Below are positions 34,510-43,552 of a DNA stretch of 64,000 nucleotides, one piece after another. The translations under genes were made by a program, and so were the position numbers. The DNA is from Pseudomonadota bacterium. Its GTDB lineage: Bacteria; Pseudomonadota; Gammaproteobacteria; Burkholderiales; Burkholderiaceae_B. Position 1 is the stretch's first letter; every line of letters begins with the position of its first letter. The notes beneath the pieces were generated by a model. That model was given only the letters and a program-made list of their open reading frames with translations, was not told the origin of the DNA and ran no database searches. The stretch lies in assembly GCA_023423975.1 (NCBI GenBank), contig JAFAEO010000066.1, positions 1-64,000 on the forward strand. The letters run 5' to 3'.

Positions 34510-35298
34510 ATGAGCAGCGCAGAAGTGATGAAAGACTACGAAGAGTACAAAAAACAAGGGCGAATCTGGGGGCAAGTTCCTGCTGATCGTATTACCAAAA
34601 TAAAATTTCCCCGCACCTCGAAATCAGTTATCGACCGGTACCTCAAGCTGCCGGACATGACAACGACCGTCTCGGACTTATTGGATAACTTTGGTGTTTT
34701 CGGTGTGGTGGCGGCTTCGCATATACGCCCTCTGTTAGAAGGCAAGAGAATTGTCGGAAATGCGGTTACGTTGCGATCAATGCCGGAGCGCAAGACACCA
34801 ACCCAGGGTTATATCGATAAAGAGCCTATCAAGATGTCGACACGGGAAATTTATTATTTATCTGAGCCTGGCGATATATTGGTTGCTGACTTTGCGGGCA
34901 ATCTGGACGTCTCTAATATGGGAGGCCAATCGGCCTTGGTTGCCAAAACCCATGGGTTCGCCGGTTCGATCGTTAATGGTGCGATTCGCGACTTACCTGC
35001 AATCCGTGAAATTGATTATCCCGTATGGGCTGCAGGCGTTACACCAATTACCGGTAAATTCAGAATGGAGGCGATGGAAATAAACGGTCCGGTACGAATA
35101 CATGATGTTGTTGTATACCCTGGCGATTTGATCGTTGCAGACGATTCCGGAATCTGCGTTGTTCCAGCGGAGTTTATAGAAAAACTGATTGACGAAGCCG
35201 AGCGTATTTGTGACGCGGAAGACAATATGCGTGAGCTGATCGTGTCCAAGGCACCTATTTCAGAGTTGCGTCCATTATTCCGGAAGCGATACGACTAA
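34510..35298 (+). CDS. RraA-like protein (HMG/CHA aldolase-type)
   Basis: A protein of about 262 residues of the RraA/dimethylmenaquinone-methyltransferase-like superfamily. The segments LDNFGVFGVVAASHIRPLLEG, GDILVADFAGNLDVSNMGG, GFAGSIVNGAIRDLPAIREID and the ending DLIVADDSGICVVPAE are typical, and GAIRDL with D in ADDSG marks the metal/oxalate-binding site. Family members outside enterobacteria include 4-hydroxy-4-methyl-2-oxoglutarate aldolases and oxaloacetate decarboxylases. Pairing with a Bug binding protein and an IclR regulator suggests a keto-acid catabolic role. ATG 34510 is preferred over the in-frame TTG at 34498. Confidence 0.8.
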   Translation: MSSAEVMKDYEEYKKQGRIWGQVPADRITKIKFPRTSKSVIDRYLKLPDMTTTVSDLLDNFGVFGVVAASHIRPLLEGKRIVGNAVTLRSMPERKTPTQGYIDKEPIKMSTREIYYLSEPGDILVADFAGNLDVSNMGGQSALVAKTHGFAGSIVNGAIRDLPAIREIDYPVWAAGVTPITGKFRMEAMEINGPVRIHDVVVYPGDLIVADDSGICVVPAEFIEKLIDEAERICDAEDNMRELIVSKAPISELRPLFRKRYD

Positions 35299-35358
35299 GA
35301 CCATCAAGCGCCGGGGCCCGGTGCTTGATAAAAAATTATATTTAATAAGGAGATCCAA

Positions 35359-36345
35359 TTGAGAGCACTGATACAGTCCTTACGCCGGGCATCGGTTTGT
35401 TTTTGTGCATTATTAATATTGTCACCTGCATTTGTACATGCAAAAGAATACCCTTCAGCGCCGATTACCCTGGTCGTGCCGTTTCCTGGCGGCGGGGGCA
35501 CCGATAGTATCGGCCGTGCCGTGGCCCAGGCACTATCGCAGAAGCTTGGGCAACCTGTTATTGTGGAAAACAGACCTGGCGCGACGGGGGCGTTGGGGAC
35601 ATTGCATGTTGTTCGTGCCGAACCCGATGGTTATACGCTCTTGTTGGGTAGCAATGGTACGATTTCAATCAATCCCAGTCTGGATAAAAAGTTGCCATAC
35701 AATCCCATACGCGACTTGGTTCCGGTCTCTACGATTGCATCAGTTCCGTTTTTGCTGGTGGCAAATAACGAATTTGCAGCAAACAATATTCAGGAACTGA
35801 TTCAAATTGCTAAAGCAAAGCCCGGCGTGGTGAATTTTGCGTCAACAGGTACCGGCAGCACAAATCATCTGGTCGGCGAAATGTTGAAAAGTAAGGCGCA
35901 ACTGGATATGGTACACATTCCGTATAAGGGGGCCGCACCCGCAATGAATGACGTTGCCGGTGGCACCGTGCAATTTATGTCTGGCGATATCAATACACTT
36001 TTGCCAATGATACAGGGGGGCAAGCTAAAGCCGCTTGCCGTCACGGGCAGCAAGCGTTCGGCCTTGCTACCCAAAGTGCCTACTGTTTCAGAAAGTGGGA
36101 TTCCAGATTTTGAAGCGAATGGCTGGTTTGGTCTTTATGCACCAGCCGGCACGCCCGAGAACGTTATACACAAGCTGGAACAGGCCATGTCCCAAGCTCT
36201 GAAAGATCCGGAAGTCATCAACAGGGTTAATGCATTAGGTGGTGTGTTGATTTCCTATACGGGAGAAAAATTCAGGATGTTCCAGGAAAAGGAGAGGATT
36301 CGATGGAAGGAGATTATTCAAGCAAATAACATCCGCCTCAATTGA
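35359..36345 (+). CDS. Bug/TctC-family periplasmic solute-binding protein (TTG start)
   Basis: A 328-residue Bug protein with a signal peptide ending AFVHA near residue 28, then KEYPSAPITLVVPFPGGGGTDSIG, ENRPGATGALGT, EPDGYTLLLGSNG and VHIPYKGAAPAMNDVAGG. The start is a TTG at 35359, chosen because AAGGAGA ends five bases upstream and no ATG lies nearby that would keep the signal peptide. It follows the RraA-like gene and is probably co-transcribed, so it may bind the substrate of that enzyme. Confidence 0.88.
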   Translation: MRALIQSLRRASVCFCALLILSPAFVHAKEYPSAPITLVVPFPGGGGTDSIGRAVAQALSQKLGQPVIVENRPGATGALGTLHVVRAEPDGYTLLLGSNGTISINPSLDKKLPYNPIRDLVPVSTIASVPFLLVANNEFAANNIQELIQIAKAKPGVVNFASTGTGSTNHLVGEMLKSKAQLDMVHIPYKGAAPAMNDVAGGTVQFMSGDINTLLPMIQGGKLKPLAVTGSKRSALLPKVPTVSESGIPDFEANGWFGLYAPAGTPENVIHKLEQAMSQALKDPEVINRVNALGGVLISYTGEKFRMFQEKERIRWKEIIQANNIRLN

Positions 36346-36357
36346 ATGAGTGAACCC

Positions 36358-36389
36358 CTTGATCTCGGGCACTAAAGGCCGATATCAAG
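36358..36389 (+). terminator. Hairpin after the Bug gene
   Basis: CTTGATCTCGG (36358-36368) pairs with CCGATATCAAG (36379-36389) with one mismatch and a 10-base loop, 13 bases after the Bug stop codon. There is no T tract, so it is only a possible terminator. Confidence 0.4.
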
Positions 36390-36552
36390 GAGGCCCGATA
36401 TTCCCTTGTCCCGGGTCGTGCTCAAAGCCAGCTCTTTCAGTTACCGGCAGCAGGTTTAACAATCAAACGGCCTGGCCAGCAGAACCGTGGTTGAGTGCAG
36501 GGCATATGACGCTTTGCACAGAAGCGTTTAAAATTTTCCTTTCCATCGCATA

Positions 36553-36888
36553 TTAATGTGTGACAGACTTGGAAAAAAGCTGAATGATCACGATGCCAAG
36601 TGCAATAAACAGCATGCCCACAATTGCCGGCAGATCAAGCCGCTGCTTGTAAAACAGGAACGACATAATCGAAACAAGAAAGATGCCCATGCCGCCCCAG
36701 ATTGCATAGGCAATGCCGATATTCATGGTTTTTACGACCTGCGACAGGCCATAGAAGGAAATAGCGTAGCCGATAACGACAACTATGCTCGGGCCTAATT
36801 GGGTGAATCCGTGAGATGCTTTCATCATCGTGGTGGCAAGGGTCTCGGCACAGATCGAGATGGCAAGAATAAGATAGATATTGAACAT
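36553..36888 (-). CDS. Small multidrug resistance (SMR) family transporter, EmrE/QacE-like
   Basis: A 111-residue protein with four membrane helices. The essential membrane glutamate is E15 in ICAETLATTMMK, and the GIAYAIWGGMGIFLV stretch in helix 3 is the SMR signature of the drug-exporting EmrE/QacE group, as opposed to the guanidinium exporters (Gdx/SugE). It works as an antiparallel dimer that exchanges protons for cationic drugs. The ATG at 36888 follows TGAGGATTT. It stands alone. Confidence 0.9.
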   Translation of the reverse strand: MFNIYLILAISICAETLATTMMKASHGFTQLGPSIVVVIGYAISFYGLSQVVKTMNIGIAYAIWGGMGIFLVSIMSFLFYKQRLDLPAIVGMLFIALGIVIIQLFSKSVTH

Positions 36889-36999
36889 AAATCCTCAGGG
36901 AAAAGTGGTCTGCAAATTATATAGTTTCACAATGACAGCAAATAGCATTGCTGCGATCTGTGCCAGGCCCGGGCCAATCCCTACCTGGCTGTGCGCGGG

Positions 37000-37896
37000 T
37001 TACAAAAAACGGACGATATGTTCGCGCAACCATTGATGAGAAGGGTCGCGATGGACGCGGTCGTGCCAGAGCATGAGCATTTCAAAGCCCGGTATCTCCA
37101 GCGGAGGCGCAACAACCTGCAGCGTCGTGTTGTGTCTGATCAGCCGCGATGGGACCATTGCCACCAGATCGGTGTTGGCCAGGACTGCCTCAAGAAACAA
37201 AAAATGCGGCACCGACAGCGCAACGCGTCGTGTCAGGCCTTTCGCTGCCAGGGCCGTATCGGTCACGCCATGAAAGCCGCCATTGTCAGGAGACACCATG
37301 ACATGGTCCAGCTTACAGAACTGCGCCAGGGTGAGTGTGCGTTGTAATGCGGGATGGCCTGCGCGTGCGGCCAGGACATAGCTTTCATTAAACAATGAAC
37401 GACGTCGCAGTTGCAACGGGGCTTCCGAGCTGATGTGAAACGCCAGATCAATGTGCGCCTGTTCTGCCTGGCTGGCCAGCGCCTGAGGATTGAGCGCCAC
37501 AATTGCCATGCGCGCATTGGGCGCTGCTGATCGCAACCCTGCCAGCGCGCCAAGCAAAATGCTGGTTTCTCCATAGTCTGACGCTGCAACACGCCAGGTT
37601 TGATGGCTCTGGGTCGGGTCAAACGGGCCCGACGGCGTTACCGCCTGCGTCAAGGCTTGGAGCGCCTGTCTTAGCGGCTGTCGCAGTTCGTCGGCGCGGG
37701 CGGTGGGTCGCATACCCCGTGGCCCGGGTAGTAATAACGGGTCGCCAAAGGTTTCCCGCAATCGGGCCAACTGCAGGCTGACGGTGGGCTGGGCCAGGTG
37801 CAGGCGCTCGGCTGCCCGCGTGACATTATGTTCGGCCAGCAGGGCGTCCAGCGTGACCAGTAGATTAAGATCCAGACGCCGCAAGCAATTGTCCAT
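37000..37896 (-). CDS. LysR-family transcriptional regulator
   Basis: A 298-residue LysR protein of the NodD/SyrM-like group (LDLNLLVTLDALLAEHNVTRAAERLHLAQPTVSLQLARLRETFGDPLLL). It is divergent from a flavodoxin-fold quinone reductase gene 90 bases away and probably controls it. Between them lies AAATTTTAGAAATTCATTTC, an AT-rich partly palindromic stretch that may be the operator. Confidence 0.88.
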   Translation of the reverse strand: MDNCLRRLDLNLLVTLDALLAEHNVTRAAERLHLAQPTVSLQLARLRETFGDPLLLPGPRGMRPTARADELRQPLRQALQALTQAVTPSGPFDPTQSHQTWRVAASDYGETSILLGALAGLRSAAPNARMAIVALNPQALASQAEQAHIDLAFHISSEAPLQLRRRSLFNESYVLAARAGHPALQRTLTLAQFCKLDHVMVSPDNGGFHGVTDTALAAKGLTRRVALSVPHFLFLEAVLANTDLVAMVPSRLIRHNTTLQVVAPPLEIPGFEMLMLWHDRVHRDPSHQWLREHIVRFL

Positions 37897-37986
37897 GGAA
37901 ATACCTGAAATTTTAGAAATTCATTTCTAATATACTGCATAAAAACGTATCGTATGCGTATTCATTTACCAGAAAAGGACTGCATC

Positions 37987-38841
37987 ATGAATGTGCTTGT
38001 CGTTTATGCGCACCCCGAGCCCCGTTCGCTGAACGGGTCAATAAAAAATTTCATTGTCCAGCGACTGGAGCATGCTGGTCATACGGTTCAGGTTTCGGAT
38101 CTATATGCCATGCAGTGGAAGAGCGCATTGGATCCCCAGGATAATCGCTCACCGACACCGGGCGCCCGCTTTGATCCTTCTTTCTATTCCCAGCAGGCGT
38201 TCGTGAACGGTACGCAGAGCATCGACATCGAACAGGAGCAAAACAAGTTGCTGTGGGCCGATACGGTTATCCTGCAATTTCCGCTTTGGTGGTATTCCAT
38301 GCCGGCGATTCTCAAGGGTTGGGTTGATCGTGTCTATGCCTGTGGGTTTGCCTATGGCGTGGGAGAGCATTCGGACACCCATTGGGGTGACCGCTTCGGA
38401 GAAGGGCTGTTGGCCGGCAAACGCGCCATGCTGGTGGTAACGGCGGGAGGTTGGGCGTCGCACTATGAGCCGCGCGGCATTAACGGCCCGATCAATGACA
38501 TCCTGTTTCCCATCCAGCACGGTATCCTGTTTTACCCTGGCTTTGACGTGCTGCCGCCGCATGTGATCTACCGCACGGGCAAGATCGATGCAGCGGCGTT
38601 TGCCAAGGTGTGCAATGAACTCGGACAGCGACTGGATACCTTGTGGTCGACGGCGCCCATTGCTTTTCGCAAGCAAAACGCAGGGGACTATCAGATTCCG
38701 CAATTGACGCTGCACCCGGCGCTCGCTCCGGGAGAAGCCGGTTTTGGTATTCATGTTGCACGTCCCGAAGAAAAAAGGGTGCCGCAAGAAGGGGCGTGTA
38801 TCGAGCAATATGATTTTTTGCATACTGAAAAAACGCGCTGA
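37987..38841 (+). CDS. NAD(P)H:quinone oxidoreductase, flavodoxin-like fold
   Basis: A protein of about 284 residues of the Flavodoxin_2/NQO1-MdaB-KefF group. It opens MNVLVVYAHPEPRSLNGSI (flavin-phosphate loop), continues with DTVILQFPLWWYSMPAILKGWVDRVYACGFAYG, the family hallmark, and ends with a longer C-terminal tail than MdaB. It reduces quinones or nitro compounds by two electrons using FAD or FMN. The ATG at 37987 follows AAAAGGACTGC. The divergent LysR gene suggests induction by a quinone-like effector. Confidence 0.88.
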   Translation: MNVLVVYAHPEPRSLNGSIKNFIVQRLEHAGHTVQVSDLYAMQWKSALDPQDNRSPTPGARFDPSFYSQQAFVNGTQSIDIEQEQNKLLWADTVILQFPLWWYSMPAILKGWVDRVYACGFAYGVGEHSDTHWGDRFGEGLLAGKRAMLVVTAGGWASHYEPRGINGPINDILFPIQHGILFYPGFDVLPPHVIYRTGKIDAAAFAKVCNELGQRLDTLWSTAPIAFRKQNAGDYQIPQLTLHPALAPGEAGFGIHVARPEEKRVPQEGACIEQYDFLHTEKTR

Positions 38842-38882
38842 ACGCTTAATGTTACGCAGAATCGTTCCCAAATCGTTAAAGA

Positions 38883-38910
38883 GTAAGACACCTGAATTGC
38901 CGTGTCTTAC
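38883..38910 (+). terminator. Hairpin terminator after the quinone reductase
   Basis: GTAAGACAC (38883-38891) pairs perfectly with GTGTCTTAC (38902-38910), and CGGTCTTTTC follows. It lies 40 bases past the stop codon. Confidence 0.6.
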
Positions 38911-39078
38911 CGGTCTTTTCGTTGCGAATCATCCATATAGAAAGTAAAAGCGGGAAAAAGAGGCAGACTCCGCGATTACAAAATCACGTATTTAATGATG
39001 CTCTGTAATGACCTTCCCTTTGAAAGCGCGAAGAATGAAGGCGCAAGATTTGCAAACTCATCTTCAAAGGAAAGATAT

Positions 39079-39312
39079 ATGACCAAAAGTATGACTCGCT
39101 CGCTGTTTCTGGCTGCCACTTTTGCTGGCATGGTTGGGTTAGCCGGTTGCGCTGGCAACGGCTATGATTCCGGCGCTTCAACCGCAGCGGACACCAGTGC
39201 GCAAGCACCCATGACATCTGGCGCGTCAACGACGGTACCAGGAACTTCAACTGCACCGGGGGCAACGACACAGCCTATGCCAACAACACCTGCGCCGACG
39301 GCACAGCCCTGA
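39079..39312 (+). CDS. Small Ser/Thr/Pro-rich lipoprotein
   Basis: A 77-residue lipoprotein precursor. AAAGGAAAG precedes the ATG at 39079. The signal peptide ends in the lipobox GLAGC (cysteine near residue 23), and the rest is low-complexity, rich in Ala, Thr, Ser and Pro, with no folded domain visible. The role is unknown; such short proteins may be envelope spacers. An upstream in-frame ATG exists, but it would bury the signal peptide. Confidence 0.65.
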   Translation: MTKSMTRSLFLAATFAGMVGLAGCAGNGYDSGASTAADTSAQAPMTSGASTTVPGTSTAPGATTQPMPTTPAPTAQP

Positions 39313-39661
39313 ATGTCGCGCGCGAGGCCAATCGCGGTGGTTGACGGTCGCAATACCGTTAGCCCTTAAGGCGTCTTGCGCATGACTTTGATCGAGATAT
39401 GGCGCCCAATGCCATATCTCGAATACACCATTTGCCCGATTTAGTCTATTAGAGCAATAAACATTCGCGCATCTCCGAGGTCGATTATCCAGCGCCGGTC
39501 ATTCGGATCCGGCCAATTTCAATTGCCATTCCTTGCCTGACACTCAGCGAACCGGTGCGCTTGGACCACGCGCGGCCGGTAAGGATGTAAACTTGAGTCA
39601 CGCTATTGATTTGCGCCGGTTATGCCGGCCCCTGACCACCTCGACCGATTCAAGGAAGGCT
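39313..39661. other. Gap before ilvD with a perfect 12-bp inverted repeat
   Basis: This stretch of about 350 bases has no supported gene. It holds TCGAGATATGGC (39392-39403) and its exact complement GCCATATCTCGA (39411-39422) with a 7-base loop. No T tract follows, so it could be an operator or an RNA hairpin rather than a terminator. The ilvD ribosome-binding site AAGGAAGG is at about 39652-39659. Confidence 0.5.
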
Positions 39662-41347
39662 ATGAACTCGCCCAAACGTCTGCGCTCCGCAAACATCACC
39701 CAAGGTCCGGCCCGCGCGCCGAACCGTTCCATGTATTACGCGCTGGGATACAAGGAAGAAGATTTCGTCAAACCCATGGTTGGCGTGGCCAATGGCTATA
39801 GCACCATCACGCCCTGTAACAGCGGTTTGCAAAAATTGGCTGATGCGGCGATCGAGGCCATCGAGTCCTCGGGGGGCAATGCTCAGGTATTTGGCACGCC
39901 CACCATTTCCGACGGGATGGCCATGGGAACTGAAGGCATGAAGTATTCGCTGGTTTCGCGCGAAGTGATTTCAGACTGCGTTGAAACCTGCGTGCAGGGT
40001 CAGTGGATGGACGGTGTTGTGGTGATCGGCGGCTGCGACAAGAACATGCCCGGAGGCATGATGGGCATGCTGCGCGCCAATGTGCCCTCCATCTACGTAT
40101 ACGGCGGCACGATCTTGCCAGGACGCCTTAACAATAAAGATTTGAACATTGTCAGCGTTTTTGAGGCGGTGGGAGAGAACGCAGCGGGCCGCATGAGTGA
40201 CGAGGAGCTGCGGCAGATTGAGTTGCATGCCATTCCGGGCCCCGGGTCTTGCGGTGGCATGTATACCGCCAACACCATGAGTTCTGCATTCGAAGCCATG
40301 GGCATGAGCCTGCCATATTCTTCGACCATGGCCAATGTGCACGATGAAAAAACCGAATCGGCCAGTGAATCGGCCCGGGTGCTGCTCAAGGCGATTGAAC
40401 GGGACTTGAAACCGCGTGATATCGTAACCCGCCAATCCATTGAAAATGCGGTCAGCGTCATCATGGCCACCGGCGGGTCTACCAATGCGGTGTTGCATAT
40501 GCTGGCCATTGCCCATGCGGCCGATGTCGAGTGGACCATCGACGATTTCGAACGTGTGCGCCAGCGCGTGCCGGTCATTTGCGATCTGAAACCCAGCGGG
40601 CACTTCCTGGCCGTAGATTTTCACAAGGCGGGCGGGGTGCCGCAGGTCATGAAGATTCTGCTGAACGCCGGGCTGATCAACGGCGACTGCATCACGATTA
40701 CGGGACAGACGATTGCACAGATGCTTGAAAACGTGCCGGACACGCCTGCAGCAGACCAGCAAGTGATTAAGACCATCGACCAGGCTTTGTACAAACAGGG
40801 GCATCTGGCCATCCTGAAAGGCAATCTGTCGCCAGATGGCGCGGTAGCCAAAATAACCGGCCTGAAAAACCCTGTTATTACCGGCCCGGCACGTGTATTC
40901 GATGACGAGCAATCTGCGCTGCAAGCCATCCTGGATGGCAAAATCAAGGCAGGCGACGTGATGGTGCTGCGTTATCTTGGTCCCAAGGGCGGCCCGGGTA
41001 TGCCGGAAATGCTGGCCCCCACAGGTGCATTAATTGGTGCCGGGCTGGGCGATTCGGTCGGCCTGATCACAGACGGGCGATTCTCGGGCGGAACCTGGGG
41101 GATGGTGGTGGGGCATGTCACTCCCGAAGCCGCCGTTGGCGGGACTATTGCCCTGGTTGAGGAAGGCGACTCCATCACGATCGATGCGCACCAATTGTTA
41201 TTACACTTGAATGTACCGGAGGCGGATATTGATGCTCGACGGGCAAAGTGGACAGCACCCAAACCGCGTTACCTGCGAGGCGTTCAGGCCAAGTTTGCGT
41301 TTAATGCGTCGCCCGCAAGCACGGGCGCGGTACTGGACAAGTTCTGA
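39662..41347 (+). CDS. ilvD: Dihydroxy-acid dehydratase
   Basis: A 561-residue enzyme of branched-chain amino acid synthesis that dehydrates 2,3-dihydroxy-isovalerate and its methylvalerate homologue to the 2-keto acids. Fe-S and metal motifs are present: TPCNSGLQ, VIGGCDKNMPGGMMGMLRAN and PGPGSCGGMYTANTMSSAFEAMG, and the C-terminal DGRFSGGTWGMVVGHVTPEA. The frame opens upstream at 39533, but AAGGAAGG and family alignment place the start at 39662. It stands alone and not with ilvBN or ilvC. Confidence 0.95.
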   Translation: MNSPKRLRSANITQGPARAPNRSMYYALGYKEEDFVKPMVGVANGYSTITPCNSGLQKLADAAIEAIESSGGNAQVFGTPTISDGMAMGTEGMKYSLVSREVISDCVETCVQGQWMDGVVVIGGCDKNMPGGMMGMLRANVPSIYVYGGTILPGRLNNKDLNIVSVFEAVGENAAGRMSDEELRQIELHAIPGPGSCGGMYTANTMSSAFEAMGMSLPYSSTMANVHDEKTESASESARVLLKAIERDLKPRDIVTRQSIENAVSVIMATGGSTNAVLHMLAIAHAADVEWTIDDFERVRQRVPVICDLKPSGHFLAVDFHKAGGVPQVMKILLNAGLINGDCITITGQTIAQMLENVPDTPAADQQVIKTIDQALYKQGHLAILKGNLSPDGAVAKITGLKNPVITGPARVFDDEQSALQAILDGKIKAGDVMVLRYLGPKGGPGMPEMLAPTGALIGAGLGDSVGLITDGRFSGGTWGMVVGHVTPEAAVGGTIALVEEGDSITIDAHQLLLHLNVPEADIDARRAKWTAPKPRYLRGVQAKFAFNASPASTGAVLDKF

Positions 41348-41369
41348 ACCGGCTCTGAAAAGCGCGCAA

Positions 41370-41390
41370 GCCAGGGCTGGCAACCCTGGC
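41370..41390 (+). terminator. Hairpin after ilvD
   Basis: GCCAGGG, the loop CTGGCAA and CCCTGGC form a perfect 7-bp GC-rich stem about 22 bases after the ilvD stop codon. No T tract follows. The rest of the gap to the AraC gene shows nothing further. Confidence 0.45.
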
Positions 41391-41649
41391 GAATTGGGCG
41401 TTATGATTTTGCTTTGCAAGGCGGCTGCGGCCAATACGGTCGGGCGGCACCAGGGCGCCACTGACAAGGCAGTTGTAGTAACGCAGCGGTGGCAAGCTTC
41501 TGTCCCCAAGGTCCGGTGCCCGGTTGTACGCCAGCAGCATGCGCCAGCGTGCCTGTACACCAGACGAGTGTGTCATGATCATTGGCGCGAACCCATTTTC
41601 GTCGTGTACACTTCAGTTCCAAGACATCAACACTTTCAGAGGTCACACC

Positions 41650-42540
41650 ATGAGTGCCCTGGCACATGCGATCAATGCCTTTGCCCGCACTGACGGCGAT
41701 CACGTTACGGCGATCCCGTCGCTCACGTTCCACCGCCGCCAGTCGCCGACGGATCCGCTGCATTGCATTTATGGCTTCGGCCTGGGGGTGGTTGCGCAAG
41801 GTGCCAAGCAGGTTACGCTTGCAGACAGGGTAGTCGAATATGGCCCCAGTCAGTGCCTGCTGGCCACGATCGACCTGCCTGTGTTGTCACGCGTGACCCA
41901 GGCCAGCATGCGAGAGCCATATCTGGGTCTGATGCTGGCGCTGGACGCGCATTCGATTGTGCAAACGGCCGCTGAAATGCAATTGCTTCGGCCGGCCAAG
42001 GACACCGCCTGCCGGCCCGTGACGGTGCAAAAGCTGGATACTGCGTTGGCCGATGCCCTGATCCGCATGGTCAATCTGCTCAATGAACCGGCGCTGGCGC
42101 CTAGTTTGGCGCCTTTGATTCAACAGGAAATCACGATCCGACTGCTGACTGGCCCGCATGGTCCGCAGTTGCTGCATCTGGTGGCGGCTGGTTCGCCCAG
42201 CCAGAAAATTGCCCAGGCCGTGGCTTGGCTCAAACAGAATTATGCGCAACCCATGCATGCTGATGAACTGGCGGCTCGTGCGGGAATGAGTTCGTCTACC
42301 TTCAGGCATCATTTTCGCGCCATTACCGGCATGAGCCCTTTGCAATTTCAAAAGCAATTGCGCCTGCAGGAAGCGCGGCAATTGATGCTTAACCAGAATC
42401 TGGACGCCGGGCACGTGGGGGGACTGGTGGGATATGAAAGCGCCTCGCAATTTAATCGCGAATACAGTCGTCTGTTTGGTGCACCGCCGCAGCGCGATGT
42501 CAGGCGGATGCGGGTAAGTACAAGCCAGTCTTCACAGTAA
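41650..42540 (+). CDS. AraC-family transcriptional regulator (AraC_N type)
   Basis: A 296-residue regulator with an N-terminal AraC_N cupin domain (SLTFHRRQSPTDPLHCIYGF, then GLGVVAQGAKQVTLADRVVEYGP) and a C-terminal pair of helix-turn-helix motifs (MHADELAARAGMSSSTFRHHFRAITGMSPLQFQKQLRLQEAR, then VGYESASQFNREYSRLFGAPP). The arrangement is typical of regulators of oxidoreductase or efflux genes. The in-frame extension to 41524 lacks similarity. It precedes the IorAB-type genes by about 530 bases on the same strand and could control them. Confidence 0.88.
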   Translation: MSALAHAINAFARTDGDHVTAIPSLTFHRRQSPTDPLHCIYGFGLGVVAQGAKQVTLADRVVEYGPSQCLLATIDLPVLSRVTQASMREPYLGLMLALDAHSIVQTAAEMQLLRPAKDTACRPVTVQKLDTALADALIRMVNLLNEPALAPSLAPLIQQEITIRLLTGPHGPQLLHLVAAGSPSQKIAQAVAWLKQNYAQPMHADELAARAGMSSSTFRHHFRAITGMSPLQFQKQLRLQEARQLMLNQNLDAGHVGGLVGYESASQFNREYSRLFGAPPQRDVRRMRVSTSQSSQ

Positions 42541-43066
42541 GACAACAGGCTTAAACGCCAGGCGTGACCGTATCAGTATGGCAACTGTGATGGTGGGGCG
42601 GGCGCCGCCGTTCTATGCCATGTGTGATGATCAAACGCCTTGCGTGTGTATTCGGTCAATAAAGGCAATAAGGATAACAAAGGCTATGTCCACGACATCC
42701 CACCATGCGTTTGCCGGGCGATATTGCAAGGCGCCGGCTTAATAACTACGGTGCCTGGCCAGCTCAGCGGATTAGGCAAAAATTACGGAGAATTGGGCAA
42801 TTTGTCGGGTTCTTCCGAATCTATAATGGCCTGACATCATAGGCAGCCTGCCTGCTCTAACGCCGTAACCTGGTTACTGGCAATGCTCGTTGTATCGCTT
42901 GCCAGCCTGGTCGGCGGGCAGGCAAAGGCCAGGCTCGACGGTTTGTTCGGCACGCGATGATCCGCGATGTGCTCATTCCTGTTGGTTTCCCTTCTCAATT
43001 CTTCCTGCTTCGATGCAAGTCGTTGCCAATTCCTGATGCAGTTTCATTACGGAGAACTATCTCACC
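42541..43066. other. Gap between the AraC and IorA-type genes
   Basis: About 525 bases without a supported gene. A frame of 64 codons near 42640-42834 has no recognisable domain. A short palindrome GTAACC-T-GGTTAC lies near 42865. The promoter for the molybdenum hydroxylase genes should lie here; TTACGGAGAA just before 43067 serves as ribosome-binding site. Confidence 0.4.
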
Positions 43067-43540
43067 ATGAGTACCCTCAATATCAATGGCAGTGACCATA
43101 CAGTTGACGTCGATCCTGGTACGCCGGTTCTTTGGGCGTTGCGCGATGCGCTGGATATGACTGGAACCAAGTTTGGCTGTGGCGCTGCGCTGTGCGGCGC
43201 CTGTACCGTACACCTGGACGGCCAGGCCATTCGTTCCTGTGTTACGCCGATCTCGGCGGTCGAGGGAAAAAAGATCACGACTATCGAAGCCGTGACCGAT
43301 GGCAACGATCCGGTTGGCGCCGCTGTCCATGCAGCGTGGGTCAAGCACGATGTGGCCCAATGCGGCTATTGCCAGAGTGGTCAGATCATGAGTGCGACCG
43401 CTTTTCTCAAAAGCAGGCCACAGGGCAGCCAGCCTACGGCCGATGAAATTGATGCAGCCATGGCCGGCAATATCTGCCGCTGCGGCACTTATACGCGCAT
43501 TCGTGCTGCCGTTGCCGATGCCGCCCAAACCCTTGCCTGA
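43067..43540 (+). CDS. Molybdenum hydroxylase [2Fe-2S] small subunit, IorA-like
   Basis: A 157-residue ferredoxin-type subunit of the xanthine dehydrogenase family. The plant-type [2Fe-2S] cluster motif is FGCGAALCGACTVHLDG with a further cysteine in IRSCVTP. The second cluster, in the helical domain, is carried by QCGYCQSGQIMS and ICRCGTYTRIRAA. It passes electrons from the molybdenum subunit. The large subunit follows 12 bases later. The pair resembles isoquinoline 1-oxidoreductase (IorAB) and some periplasmic aldehyde oxidases. Confidence 0.9.
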   Translation: MSTLNINGSDHTVDVDPGTPVLWALRDALDMTGTKFGCGAALCGACTVHLDGQAIRSCVTPISAVEGKKITTIEAVTDGNDPVGAAVHAAWVKHDVAQCGYCQSGQIMSATAFLKSRPQGSQPTADEIDAAMAGNICRCGTYTRIRAAVADAAQTLA

Positions 43541-43552
43541 ACGGAGTCCTGC

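Noticed and set aside
39162..39312. Repeats of Thr/Ala/Pro codons in the small lipoprotein, possibly a tandem repeat
   Set aside because: The DNA is low-complexity but shows no regular unit.
41603..41612. GTGTACAC-like word (CGTGTACACTT) before the AraC gene
   Set aside because: It lacks the flanking symmetry seen in the nic sites and lies far from any nic gene, so I treat it as chance.
42640..42834. 64-codon plus-strand frame before the IorA-like gene
   Set aside because: No domain, poor start context and no neighbouring logic.
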